Part shown: one piece after another, positions 1-8,318 of the stretch
How positions within the stretch are numbered: position 1 is the first letter of the stretch
How the letters are laid out: every line of letters starts with the position of its first letter
Source of the DNA: Aquamicrobium defluvii
GTDB lineage: Bacteria > Pseudomonadota > Alphaproteobacteria > Rhizobiales > Rhizobiaceae
Length of the DNA stretch: 64,000 bases
Assembly: GCF_004363725.1 (NCBI RefSeq)
Contig: NZ_SNZF01000005.1
Coordinates: 146,046 to 210,045 of the forward strand
Reading direction: 5' to 3'
Made by a program: the position numbers and the translations under genes
The notes under the pieces: model-generated
What the model was told of the DNA's origin: nothing
The model's input: only the letters and a program-made list of their open reading frames with translations
Databases searched by the model: none

Positions 1-528
1 TCCGAAAGTACAGTTTTCGTCGTTGAGGCCGACGACATCGAGGACAGCCCGTCGGATCAGATGGCAAGCACCGTGAAAGTTCGCCAGCCTGTAATCTGGA
101 TCATCAAAGGAAAGCTGCACTTTGCCGGTGGCAGCGTGCAGGATTCGCGGTGAGACGATGCCAAAGCGTGCGGACCGTTGTATGCTGGCTCGCATTGTGC
201 TGACCGCCTCCGCCGTGATGAACGTGTCGTCATCGATGTTAAGGATGAAATCTCGCGTCGCCTCGCGCCAGCCCGTGTTGCGCCCGCCCGCCACTCCCAG
301 ATTGCTATTGTTGAGAATAAAATGGGTATTGGTCTTTCCTGACAGAATATCAGCGATCATCTCGGGTGAGCCGTCCGTGGAGGCGTTGTCGACAACGATC
401 AGTTCGCAACCCGTTTCTTCTACCATCTGCGCCAGTGCGATCAGATTCCGCCCAAGTGTGTTCCCCCTGTTGAACGACAGCACGACGATGGAAATGTTGG
501 AGAGGTCGGGCGCAGGGCTCAAAGTCAT
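1..528 (-). CDS. Glycosyltransferase family 2, C-terminus outside the window
   Basis: This is the first 176 residues of a GT-A fold glycosyltransferase; the gene runs off the left edge. Seen in the sequence: a beta strand with VVLSFNR near residue 17, the nucleotide-binding stretch IVVDNASTDGS near residue 50, the segment NLGVAGGRNTGWREA, and the DXD-like metal site NIDDDTF near residue 105. By family it would transfer a sugar from a nucleotide donor to a polysaccharide or lipid-linked acceptor at the cytoplasmic face of the membrane. The ATG overlaps the stop of the upstream GT4 gene by 4 bp (ATGA), so it is translationally coupled in the exopolysaccharide operon. Donor and acceptor cannot be read from the sequence. 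Confidence 0.85.
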   Translation of the reverse strand, partial: MTLSPAPDLSNISIVVLSFNRGNTLGRNLIALAQMVEETGCELIVVDNASTDGSPEMIADILSGKTNTHFILNNSNLGVAGGRNTGWREATRDFILNIDDDTFITAEAVSTMRASIQRSARFGIVSPRILHAATGKVQLSFDDPDYRLANFHGACHLIRRAVLDVVGLNDENCTFG

Positions 529-1630
529 CCTTGCACCGCCAGATCTTCCGCAAGTGCCAGATAGGCGCCGGCCGCTTTCTCAACCGAGAACTCCCGCGCC
601 CTTGTCTTCAGCAATTCAGCAGGTGTCGGATTATCGAATTGCTGTTCGATGGCAGCGGCGAGAGCATCTGCATCACCCACAGGCACCAGCGCGCCATAAC
701 GTCCGCCATCAAGAATCTCACGAGGTCCGGAGGGGCAGTTCGTACTGACCACCGGCGTGCCGCAAGCCATGGCTTCAACAAGGACATTGCCGAACCCTTC
801 GTGCAGGGAGGGCAGAACAAACACATCGGCGCGCGCGAGATAAGCGAATGGATTCTCCACAAAGCCGGGCATCGTCAGGTCGTCGATCACACCGAGTTGC
901 TTTGCCAAGTCCTCCAGAGAGGCCCTCAGGCTGCCTTCTCCCAGCAGAATAAGCTTGGCCTGGTGCTTTTTTCGCAGCTTTGCGAAGGCCTGTATAAGGG
1001 TGGAAAAATCCTTCTCGCTCGAAAAGCGGCCCGCAGAGATGATAACGGGCATGTCCTTCTGCACCGGCCAAATAAGCGAAACCGGCTGGCCGGCAAGAAT
1101 TTCGATCTCGGGGCTCCACACAGGATTGTAGATCACGCTGATGCGGTTGCGTTTGATACCCGGCACATGAGTCCACTGATCCGCCACCCCGGAAGATATA
1201 GCAACGAGTGCGGCTGCTCTTGTATAGGATGCGCGCACCAGCTTCTGCAAAATTCTAGGTTTTAGTCTCTTCTGAGGTTCGTAACCGATACCATCCCACC
1301 CGCGTTGCGAGATGATCACAGGACGTTTGCGCGAGAGCAGACCGTTTACAAGGGAAGCGATCATGTTCGGCCCGGACGTCGCCGCGATTACGAGATCCGG
1401 GTTCTCTTTCCAAATGTAGGAAAGATACGCGCCCATTCTCCTTATCCACCATGGTGCCTCGAAGTCGAATACGCTTGCAATATCATGAGCTTCTGATCGC
1501 ATGTCGCCGCGACCGGAGAAAGCCAGAATATCAACTTGGTGGCCCAACGCGGAAAAACATTTGGCAAGGCGATAGTGGAACGCTCGACTCCGCCTCCTGA
1601 TAGGGTATGGATGAATAATGCAATCTTCAT
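525..1630 (-). CDS. Glycosyltransferase family 4 with an apparent frameshift after codon 20
   Basis: GT-B fold glycosyltransferase of the GT4/RfaB type. The C-terminal Rossmann domain carries SAGRFSSEKDF and the EX7E donor-binding motif in SLHEGFGNVLVEAMACG. The expected N-terminus, MKIALFIHTLSGGGVERSTI, starts at 1630 with an ATGA overlap with the ABC exporter stop, but lies in a different frame from the body of the protein, which resumes as RLAKCFSALGHQVDI. The switch is needed near 1571, equivalent to one missing base. A start at 1646 (MCRTNHED) keeps one frame open but loses the conserved glycine-rich loop that binds the acceptor. This may be a recent mutation or a sequence error. The role in repeat-unit assembly is inferred from the neighbours. 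Confidence 0.8.
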
Positions 1631-3465
1631 GATTGGTCCGGCACATATTGCTTTCTTTCGCCCGACATGGCTTCCCGCCAATCGAGAACTCTCCCCTTTT
1701 CCAGCCGCACCACCATATCGCACGCTTCCAGAGTGCTCAGACGGTGGGCGATGATGAGGATGGTGAGGTTGCGGTCGAGCCGTTCGATCGCCGCCATCAC
1801 CGCGCTTTCGGTCTCGGTGTCGAGCGCGCTGGTCGCCTCGTCGAACACCAGAACGCGCGCCTGCTTGTAGAGCGCGCGGGCGATGCCGATGCGCTGGCGC
1901 TGCCCGCCGGAAAGCTGGATGCCGCGCTCGCCCACGCGCGTGTCGTAGCCGTCGGGAAGCGCCGCGATCACTTCCGCAAGCTCCGCCTGCTCCGCGGCCC
2001 GGCGCACCCTCTCGCGGTCTATTTCCGCCGGCCGCACTCCGAAAGCGATGTTTTCGGCGATGGTGGTATCGGCCAGATAGATGGCTTGCGGCACATGCGC
2101 GATATTCTTCTGCCAGGCGGCGCGATTGGCGGCGGTGAGTTTCACACCGTCGACGCGGAGCTCTCCCGCGGTCGGCTCCAGAAGGCTCAGAACGAGGTCC
2201 ATCAGCGTCGACTTTCCGCTGCCTGTCTTGCCCGCTATGCCGACGCGCGCGCCCTTCGCGATCTCCAGGTTCACCCCGTTGAGCGTGACGCCTCTGCCGC
2301 CGGGATAGGCGTAATCGACGCTGTCGAGACTGATGGTCCGCTCGAAGGACAGCGGAATATCTGCATCCGGCATTTCCGGCATCGGCCGGGACAGCAATTG
2401 CACCACATCGTTGAGGACCTGCCGGTTGCCCATTGCCAATGCCCAGCCATTATAGGCCAGCTGGATCAGAGGGAGCAGGCGCTGTGCGCCGAGCGCCAGT
2501 GCGCCCAGCACGGGAATGGCCTGGGCAAGGCCGCCGGGGCCCTGCACCATCACCACGGCCACCAGCGCGATCAGCACCATGCCGAGCGCTTCGACCACGA
2601 AGCGGGGCGCGCCGGCAAGAACGGCGTTGCGCGTTCGCGCGTCGCGGTAATCCGCCTCCGCCTGCTCGTAGGTCTCGATGAAAACAGGCTGCAAACGGTC
2701 GAGGAGCACGTCGCGTATGCCGCCCAGCCCTTCCTGCATGGCCTGCACCCGTCTTCCTTGCGCCTGCGCGATGATGGCGCTGTTGCGGCGCAGGCGCCTG
2801 CGGGCAGCGACCGAGGCGACGAGATAGATCGCTGCGCATCCTACGCCGGCGACAAGCGCGACCACCGGATCGATGACGACCAGCCCGCCGACGATGAACA
2901 GGCCGATCACCACGGCGATGAACCCGTTCATCAGCGGAATGAGCACATTGTTGGTGACGATCTGGACATTGTTGATCGAGGCGATGATCTCGCTCGAATT
3001 GTGGCGTGTGTGGTACGTGTAGGGCTGTAGCAGCGTATCTGAATAGAGCCGTACGCCCAGATCGTAGGACACGCCGTAGACGAACCGGTTGCTCGCCCGC
3101 AGCAGGGCCAGCCGCAGCACCGCAGCGATAAGCGCCGCCAGCGCGAACAGGCCCGTCACGACATAGACCGCTGCGGTCTGGTCCCCGGAGCCGAGATACC
3201 TGACCATGGGGGACATCGCTGCACCCTCATCGGCAGGAGAGGCTATAAGGGCGAGAAGCGGCACCACAGCGCCGATCGTGACGACCTCGGCAAAAGCACC
3301 GACAAGCATCAGCGCCATGAGGGGAACGAATGCACGGCGGCGCGACGGCGAAAGCCTGTTGAACAGTATGCGCAACGCGGCGAACAGGGACAAGTCCAGC
3401 CCGTCTTGCGCCGAATTCAGCTTCGCCGTTCCGCTCTCAGACGTATTTTTTACCACCACAGTCAC
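1627..3465 (-). CDS. ABC exporter, fused membrane and ATPase domains (lipid/oligosaccharide flippase type)
   Basis: A 612-residue half-transporter of the MsbA/PglK type, predicted to work as a homodimer in the inner membrane. About six hydrophobic segments lie between residues 45 and 350. The ATPase domain has Walker A GKTGSGKST at 412-420, signature LSGGQRQR at 518-525, Walker B VLVFDEA at 538-544 and the H-loop in IIAHR near 574. It lies between a sugar transferase and two glycosyltransferases and overlaps the GT4 start by 4 bp, so export of a lipid-linked saccharide is the likely job. The substrate is inferred from context only; a general lipid or peptide exporter cannot be excluded. Confidence 0.88.
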   Translation of the reverse strand: MTVVVKNTSESGTAKLNSAQDGLDLSLFAALRILFNRLSPSRRRAFVPLMALMLVGAFAEVVTIGAVVPLLALIASPADEGAAMSPMVRYLGSGDQTAAVYVVTGLFALAALIAAVLRLALLRASNRFVYGVSYDLGVRLYSDTLLQPYTYHTRHNSSEIIASINNVQIVTNNVLIPLMNGFIAVVIGLFIVGGLVVIDPVVALVAGVGCAAIYLVASVAARRRLRRNSAIIAQAQGRRVQAMQEGLGGIRDVLLDRLQPVFIETYEQAEADYRDARTRNAVLAGAPRFVVEALGMVLIALVAVVMVQGPGGLAQAIPVLGALALGAQRLLPLIQLAYNGWALAMGNRQVLNDVVQLLSRPMPEMPDADIPLSFERTISLDSVDYAYPGGRGVTLNGVNLEIAKGARVGIAGKTGSGKSTLMDLVLSLLEPTAGELRVDGVKLTAANRAAWQKNIAHVPQAIYLADTTIAENIAFGVRPAEIDRERVRRAAEQAELAEVIAALPDGYDTRVGERGIQLSGGQRQRIGIARALYKQARVLVFDEATSALDTETESAVMAAIERLDRNLTILIIAHRLSTLEACDMVVRLEKGRVLDWREAMSGERKQYVPDQS

Positions 3466-3516
3466 TTCACGTGTTTTTCCGCAAAGTGCGTTTTTTCCGG
3501 GTGTCCGAAACGCAAT

Positions 3517-4809
3517 TCACTTCGCTCCGAACCCTGTCAGCATGATGCGGATCGTCCTCATGACGATGACCAGATCGAGCCAGGGAGAGAAATTCTTGAT
3601 GTAGTAGAAATCGTAATGCAGTTTTTCATGCACTTCGTCGACATCCGCGACATGGCCTTGATTCACCTGCGCCCATCCGGTGATACCCGGCCGAACGATA
3701 TGTCGATAGGGGTAGAATGCGAGCTCGGCGTCATACCACAGCGACAGCACGACCGCTTCCGGGCGGGGCCCGATCCAGCTCATCTCCCCACGCAATATGT
3801 TGATGAGTTGCGGTAACTCATCCAGCCGGCTGCGCCTCAGGAGGCGACCGATGCGTGTAATTCGTGGATCGCCCTCACGCGTAATGGCCTTATCCCTGGC
3901 TGCCAGTGACCCATCGTCGCCATCGCGCATAGTCCTGAATTTATAGAGCGTGAATGTCGCGCCGCGATAGCCGACGCGCTCCTGCCGAAACAGGGCCGGT
4001 CCGGGGCTTTCCAGACGGATAAGCAATGCAAGCACAAGCAGCAGCGGAGAAGTGACGATCAGTACGATCAGAGCCGCGAGCCAGTCGATCGTCTGCTTGA
4101 TCTTGATATAGGCCTGATTGGGATTGAGCGAGCCCAGCGTGTTCTCTGACAGATGATCGATCTCGACGCGACCCGTCAGCGATTCCAGCACCTGCTTCAC
4201 ATGGTAGACCGGCATCCCCGACAGAACGCAACTGGTGATGAAGCGCAGCCACGACTCCGGCAGATCCGCCCGCAGATCCGCAACGATGCCCTGCACCTTT
4301 TCTGGAACGATGCCCGGCGTGTGCAGAGGATGCCATACGACGCTCTCCACCGCGGAGAGCCGCTCGACACTCCCCAGCGGAACCATCGCCAGCCGGGCGG
4401 GTTCCAGCCGGCTGGAAACGGCACTCAGGCTGAAATACCACAATGTGGAGATCAGGAAGGAACCCGCTGCCTGAAAACGGCTGTAGTCGAGACGGAAAAA
4501 GAAAATGATAATGAAAACCAGCCCGTAGCTCAGGGTGAAGGCCGGCAGTATCGTGCTGAACGTCGCGACTCCGGGGAAAGAATCCAGACGCCTGTAGATC
4601 GCATAGCCCATCACATGGGCTATTGCGGCCGCGGTTATCGTCACCTGTATATTGATCGACAACACAATCCTCGGCTCCAGCGCCATGCGCGCCAGCAGAG
4701 GAATACCGATTGCCAGCAACAGACCACCCGTCAGCTGATAGCGCAGACGCATCAGCGGATGACGTGTGCTGGCAACAGCGGCCGGCCGTTGGGATAGCGC
4801 GGTGTTCAT
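3517..4809 (-). CDS. Polyprenyl glycosylphosphotransferase (initiating sugar transferase)
   Basis: Transfers a sugar-1-phosphate from a nucleotide sugar to undecaprenyl phosphate, the first membrane step of polysaccharide repeat-unit assembly. The 430-residue protein has four hydrophobic N-terminal segments (about 25-135) and a further helix at 241-264. The C-terminal catalytic domain has SPGPALFRQERVG, KFRTMR at 290-295, DELPQ at 330-334, GPRP at 347-350 and RPGITGWAQVN, all hallmarks of the WbaP/ExoY/PssA family. It lies 51 bp upstream of the exporter gene and follows a 278-bp leader with an ops-like site. The sugar used (galactose, glucose or another) cannot be told from sequence alone. 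Confidence 0.93.
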   Translation of the reverse strand: MNTALSQRPAAVASTRHPLMRLRYQLTGGLLLAIGIPLLARMALEPRIVLSINIQVTITAAAIAHVMGYAIYRRLDSFPGVATFSTILPAFTLSYGLVFIIIFFFRLDYSRFQAAGSFLISTLWYFSLSAVSSRLEPARLAMVPLGSVERLSAVESVVWHPLHTPGIVPEKVQGIVADLRADLPESWLRFITSCVLSGMPVYHVKQVLESLTGRVEIDHLSENTLGSLNPNQAYIKIKQTIDWLAALIVLIVTSPLLLVLALLIRLESPGPALFRQERVGYRGATFTLYKFRTMRDGDDGSLAARDKAITREGDPRITRIGRLLRRSRLDELPQLINILRGEMSWIGPRPEAVVLSLWYDAELAFYPYRHIVRPGITGWAQVNQGHVADVDEVHEKLHYDFYYIKNFSPWLDLVIVMRTIRIMLTGFGAK

Positions 4810-5087
4810 CTTTACCGAATTTCAGATCAGATCGGAGAGTTCGTAAAAAAGCGGCAGCCGGGACCAAAGCCATAATGAAACAGACAGCAGAAGCGCTGCA
4901 GCGTCTGGCCGCAACCCGTTTTCAGGGCGCGTACCATGAGGCATCCGCACAGGTGCAGCACCCTCGAGATCGGCAACCAACGCCACTCCATACCCGGAAA
5001 CCATGCCCCCCCCCAACCAATGCTACCGCACGCAGGGTGCAAGGCATCACCCGCGTCAGCAGCAAATATCCGGCCTGCGCTGCCCCG
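4810..5087 (-). promoter_or_regulatory. Non-coding leader with ops-like motif and G9 tract
   Basis: This is the 278-bp gap between the NusG-like gene and the sugar transferase. Read on the minus strand it contains GCGGTAGCA (5029 to 5021), close to the GGCGGTAGC core of the enterobacterial ops element used by RfaH, then a run of nine G (5014 to 5006) about 200 bp before the sugar transferase ATG. Short open frames cross the gap but resemble no known protein. A specialised NusG paralogue directly upstream makes an antitermination leader a reasonable reading. Function is inference. Confidence 0.45.
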
Positions 5088-5579
5088 TTACGGTCGCGCC
5101 AGATTATCGACCGTGGTATGCACAGGCACACTCCCGGTCAGGAACTCCATAAGGACCGACGCCCTCCCCCGGGCATCAAGATCGATCAGCCTGCCAATCC
5201 GTCTGGCGAACGGCCCTTCCAGCAACTCGACCGCATCGCCGGAACCGAACCCCGGATCGAGATCGATGACGCCATTGCTGTCAGCCTTGCAGATAAGAGC
5301 CTCCACAAAACCCGGTTCGACCGCCAGCGGGTGTTCGCCACCCGTGAGAATGTGCTTCACACCCATCGTGCCGTTGACCGAGCGCCAGCGACCAGCCGAA
5401 GAAGCCTCCAGAAACAGATACCCAGGGAAAAGCGGCACAGCCCCGACGAAGGTCCGACGCGCGTGACGAATGGTCTTGCGCATCTGCGGCAAGAACACGT
5501 AAAATCCCTGGTTGCTCAGATTAAAGGCTGCTTGCGCCTCTTTACGAGGCTTGGTCGCAACAACGAACCAATCCGACAT
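5088..5579 (-). CDS. NusG/RfaH-like transcription antiterminator of the polysaccharide operon
   Basis: A 163-residue NusG paralogue. The N-terminal NGN domain begins MSDWFVVATKPRKE, contains the family segment FPGYLFLE near residue 65, and the C-terminal KOW domain starts about DAVELLEGPFARRIG. Specialised NusG paralogues of this kind (RfaH, LoaP, UpxY) bind RNA polymerase at a pause element and suppress termination in long surface-polysaccharide operons. The start at 5579 (ATG after GGGGAA) is chosen over an in-frame start 60 bp upstream because it gives the canonical N-terminus. It is the first gene of the operon, behind an AT-rich spacer. Which operon it controls is inferred from position. 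Confidence 0.85.
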   Translation of the reverse strand: MSDWFVVATKPRKEAQAAFNLSNQGFYVFLPQMRKTIRHARRTFVGAVPLFPGYLFLEASSAGRWRSVNGTMGVKHILTGGEHPLAVEPGFVEALICKADSNGVIDLDPGFGSGDAVELLEGPFARRIGRLIDLDARGRASVLMEFLTGSVPVHTTVDNLARP

Positions 5580-5995
5580 TTCCCCGGTGCAATTTTCCCC
5601 AACACCTCCGCCGCCGTAAAAGCACCGGCGGATACCCACGCCCGAAAGGCGAACCCACCTTTTCCCTTACCGTTAATTTTGATTTAGTCAAGCAGACACG
5701 ATCCCCAAGCGAGGGTATCGAGCCATATACAGAGGATAAAAGTCTAAATATTAAAATCTGCAATCTAAATTCTAAAAAATATTTATGTGAAAATTTTGAA
5801 AAAACTAAATATATATTTTAAAATTTTTAAAATACACGCATAACGTGTTAAATCATTAAATTTTTTTTGAATTTATATATGACCCGTACTATCGGGGCGA
5901 TACAGAATTGGGAACTTTCCCCCAGCGATCTTCTCCGAGGATCATTGAGGGAGAGCAGATTTTTACTTCCTGGTCAAGAAACGGGGAGGCCCGAT
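5580..5995. promoter_or_regulatory. AT-rich intergenic region upstream of the polysaccharide operon
   Basis: This 416-bp stretch carries no credible gene. From about 5690 to 5885 it is dominated by A and T (many AAATTTT and ATATAT runs), in sharp contrast to its GC-rich surroundings. It should contain the promoter of the NusG-like gene. AT-rich promoter regions of this sort are typical targets of Ros/MucR-type silencers in rhizobia; that link is inference. Nearer the gene a CCGCCG/CGGCGG inverted repeat lies in the leader at about 5608-5632. Confidence 0.5.
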
Positions 5996-7996
5996 TCAGG
6001 CCACCGGCTTCGGACCAGATGGCCGGTTTTTTGCTTTCCTGTCGATCCGGATGACCATCGCCTCCGGATCGTAGTCGTCGTCATCCCTTGCCAGAACAGC
6101 ACCGGGTCTGAACTCCGGCACAATGTGCCGCAGCAACTCGACAGCGCGTTCCCGATCCTCGTGCTCCACCGCCTGTTCGAGGAAGAGGATCGTCTTGTGC
6201 AGGACCTCCTTGTCGATCACGCGCGGAGAGGCTGCAAAGTAAGGCATCTCCGGGGCACGTTGCAGAACTTCTGTCGAGTCGAAGAGTTCTTCATGCAGCT
6301 TTTCGCCCGGACGCAAGCCGGTGAACACGATGTCGATATCGATATAGGGCCTGAGACCGGCAAGCTGGATCATGCGCTCGGCAAGATCGACAATCCTCAC
6401 GGGCTTGCCCATGTCCAGAACCACGATATCGCCCCGCTTTCGGCCCGCATAGGCCGCGGCAGCATTGAGAACCAGACATACGGCCTCGGGTATGCTCATG
6501 AAAAAACGGGTGATTTCTGGATGGGTGACCGTCACCGGACCACCCTCCGCGATCTGCTTTTCAAAGCGGGGAACGACGGAGCCGTTCGAGCCAAGGACAT
6601 TGCCGAAACGGACCGTCGTGAACAGGGTTGTCTGGGAGGCCATGTCCAGCGACTGGCAATAGGCTTCCGCCGCGCGCTTGCTGGCGCCCATGACATTGGT
6701 CGGCTTCACCGCCTTGTCCGTGGAGATCAGGACGAAATTGCAGGCACCGAACCTGACTGCCGCTTCCGCCACATTGCGGGTGCCGAGCAGGTTGGTCTTG
6801 ATGCCCTCGACCGGGTTTTCCTCAACGATCGGAACATGCTTGAGCGCCGCCGCGTGGAAGACAAGGTTCGGCCGGAACCGCGCGAAGACGGCCTCCACCC
6901 TCGTGTTGTCCCGGACATCGACGAGGTTTGCTTCAATCCGTATCTGCGGACAGCTTTCCCGCAACTCCATATCCAGCTTGTAGAGATGGAGTTCGGAAGC
7001 ATCCGCCAGCACAAGCTGGGCCGGTCCATATTCCGCAATCTGCCGGCAAAGCTCGGAACCTATTGAACCGCCAGCACCCGTCACCAGCACCACGCGACCG
7101 TTGATAAGCCGCGCCACGCTTGCCAGATCGGCAGCTATCTCCGGCCGCCCCAGCAGGTCGCTGAGATCGATCGGCTTCGGCTGAAGCAGACTCTGCCCCG
7201 TAAGCTGCGCCGTCTCTGTGAAATCGGGAATGCGGGAAACCCTGATCCCCAGCCGGGTGGCCAACTGCACGACCTCGGCCAGATGCTGCCTGCTCGGGGC
7301 TTCCTCGGTGTCGATCAGTTCGCTGATCGGCGTTCCCCTGACCTTGAACCGCTCAACCAGCAATTCGAGATCCTCGAAGCTGCCGACCACCTTGACGCCC
7401 TGGACGATGCGAGCCTGGTTGAGAACCCCATCGTCCAGTATGCCAAGTATATTGAACTCGCCGGCCGCCCCGCGCCGGTTCGCGCGTATGAAGCTCTCCG
7501 CATTGTCCGTGAGTCCGTAAAGCAACACGTGGCGCATCGCGTTCGCCGGCGTGCTTGGCCTGGTCCAGGCCATGGAGAAAAACGACCTCTCCATCAGGAG
7601 GCGATAGGCAGTGCGGCTGAAGGAAAGACCGGCCACCAGATAGATGAGCGTCAGAACGGGTACAGAGCGCGGCACATTCGAACCGCGCGTCATCAGGAAC
7701 GCCGCAATCGTGTAGGCGATCACCGATGCCGAGACGACCTTGACGATCGTAACCATGTCGGGGATCGAAAAATACCGCCACGATGCGCGATTGGCCGAAA
7801 ACAGCCAGTAGAAGCAGATGAAGATCGCAACGAACGCAAGCGCCTTTTCCTCAAGGCCAGGCACGGCGAACATGAAGCGCTCGCCATAGGCGGTGACATA
7901 GGAAAGGATGAATGCGGCAAACGCGGTGAAAGCATCCAGCGCAGTGCCGGCAACTCGCAGAATGCGCGCTCTACGCACCAGATCGCGAAACTTCAT
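5996..7996 (-). CDS. Membrane nucleotide-sugar 4,6-dehydratase/epimerase, FlaA1/CapD family
   Basis: A long-form 666-residue polysaccharide biosynthesis protein. Four hydrophobic N-terminal segments (about residues 15-150) are followed by a Rossmann-like domain and a second NAD(P)-binding SDR domain with VLVTGAGGSIGSEL near 303 and STDKAVKPTNVMGASKR near 425, where Met replaces the usual catalytic Tyr, as in the WbpM/FlaA1 group. Relatives convert UDP-GlcNAc-type sugars to 4-keto-6-deoxy intermediates that feed repeat-unit synthesis. The ATG at 7996 (MKFRDLVRR) is preferred to an in-frame upstream start that would add 18 unlike residues. It is transcribed towards the polysaccharide operon but separated from it by the AT-rich spacer. 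Confidence 0.9.
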   Translation of the reverse strand: MKFRDLVRRARILRVAGTALDAFTAFAAFILSYVTAYGERFMFAVPGLEEKALAFVAIFICFYWLFSANRASWRYFSIPDMVTIVKVVSASVIAYTIAAFLMTRGSNVPRSVPVLTLIYLVAGLSFSRTAYRLLMERSFFSMAWTRPSTPANAMRHVLLYGLTDNAESFIRANRRGAAGEFNILGILDDGVLNQARIVQGVKVVGSFEDLELLVERFKVRGTPISELIDTEEAPSRQHLAEVVQLATRLGIRVSRIPDFTETAQLTGQSLLQPKPIDLSDLLGRPEIAADLASVARLINGRVVLVTGAGGSIGSELCRQIAEYGPAQLVLADASELHLYKLDMELRESCPQIRIEANLVDVRDNTRVEAVFARFRPNLVFHAAALKHVPIVEENPVEGIKTNLLGTRNVAEAAVRFGACNFVLISTDKAVKPTNVMGASKRAAEAYCQSLDMASQTTLFTTVRFGNVLGSNGSVVPRFEKQIAEGGPVTVTHPEITRFFMSIPEAVCLVLNAAAAYAGRKRGDIVVLDMGKPVRIVDLAERMIQLAGLRPYIDIDIVFTGLRPGEKLHEELFDSTEVLQRAPEMPYFAASPRVIDKEVLHKTILFLEQAVEHEDRERAVELLRHIVPEFRPGAVLARDDDDYDPEAMVIRIDRKAKNRPSGPKPVA

Positions 7997-8318
7997 GCTG
8001 TAGAAACTCTCCTCGGCAAGGCAGCAAAGATCAGCCCCGCCCCCGGGCAATCAGCATCGTTTCCCGCTCATCGCGCCAACCGGAATCGGCAGCGCGTTCC
8101 CCCCATACGCGAACTTTCCACCCGACAATAACTAACGCCGTGTTATCGGAGTCGTTGCCCTGTGAAAATCCCGCGCTTACCAATTTGCCACCCTAACACG
8201 ACAAAACCATGTCCTATCATCGGGATAGGGTGAAAAAGGGAGGAATCGGACGACAACAACTGTAACAACCAGCCGCAGAAAGTGATCCAGGATGGAACAT
8301 CTCCTCTGGCTGCCGGTA
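7997..8318. promoter_or_regulatory. Intergenic region upstream of the dehydratase, with nested inverted repeats
   Basis: This 322-bp gap between smc and the dehydratase has no credible gene. It holds two competing inverted repeats: CACCCTA (8189-8195) with TAGGGTG (8226-8232), and CCTATC (8213-8218) with GATAGG (8224-8229). Their spacing and position upstream of the dehydratase would suit an operator or alternative leader hairpins. No clear promoter boxes were assigned. Confidence 0.3.

Noticed and set aside
4822..5042. Short minus-strand frames crossing the G9 tract
   Set aside because: Products are Trp/Leu/Gly-rich without homology I recognise, lack good ribosome sites, and change frame with tract length; treated as leader rather than gene.
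6002..6035. Terminator-like hairpin with T run on the plus strand
   Set aside because: It lies inside the 3' coding end of the dehydratase and points against transcription of all nearby genes.
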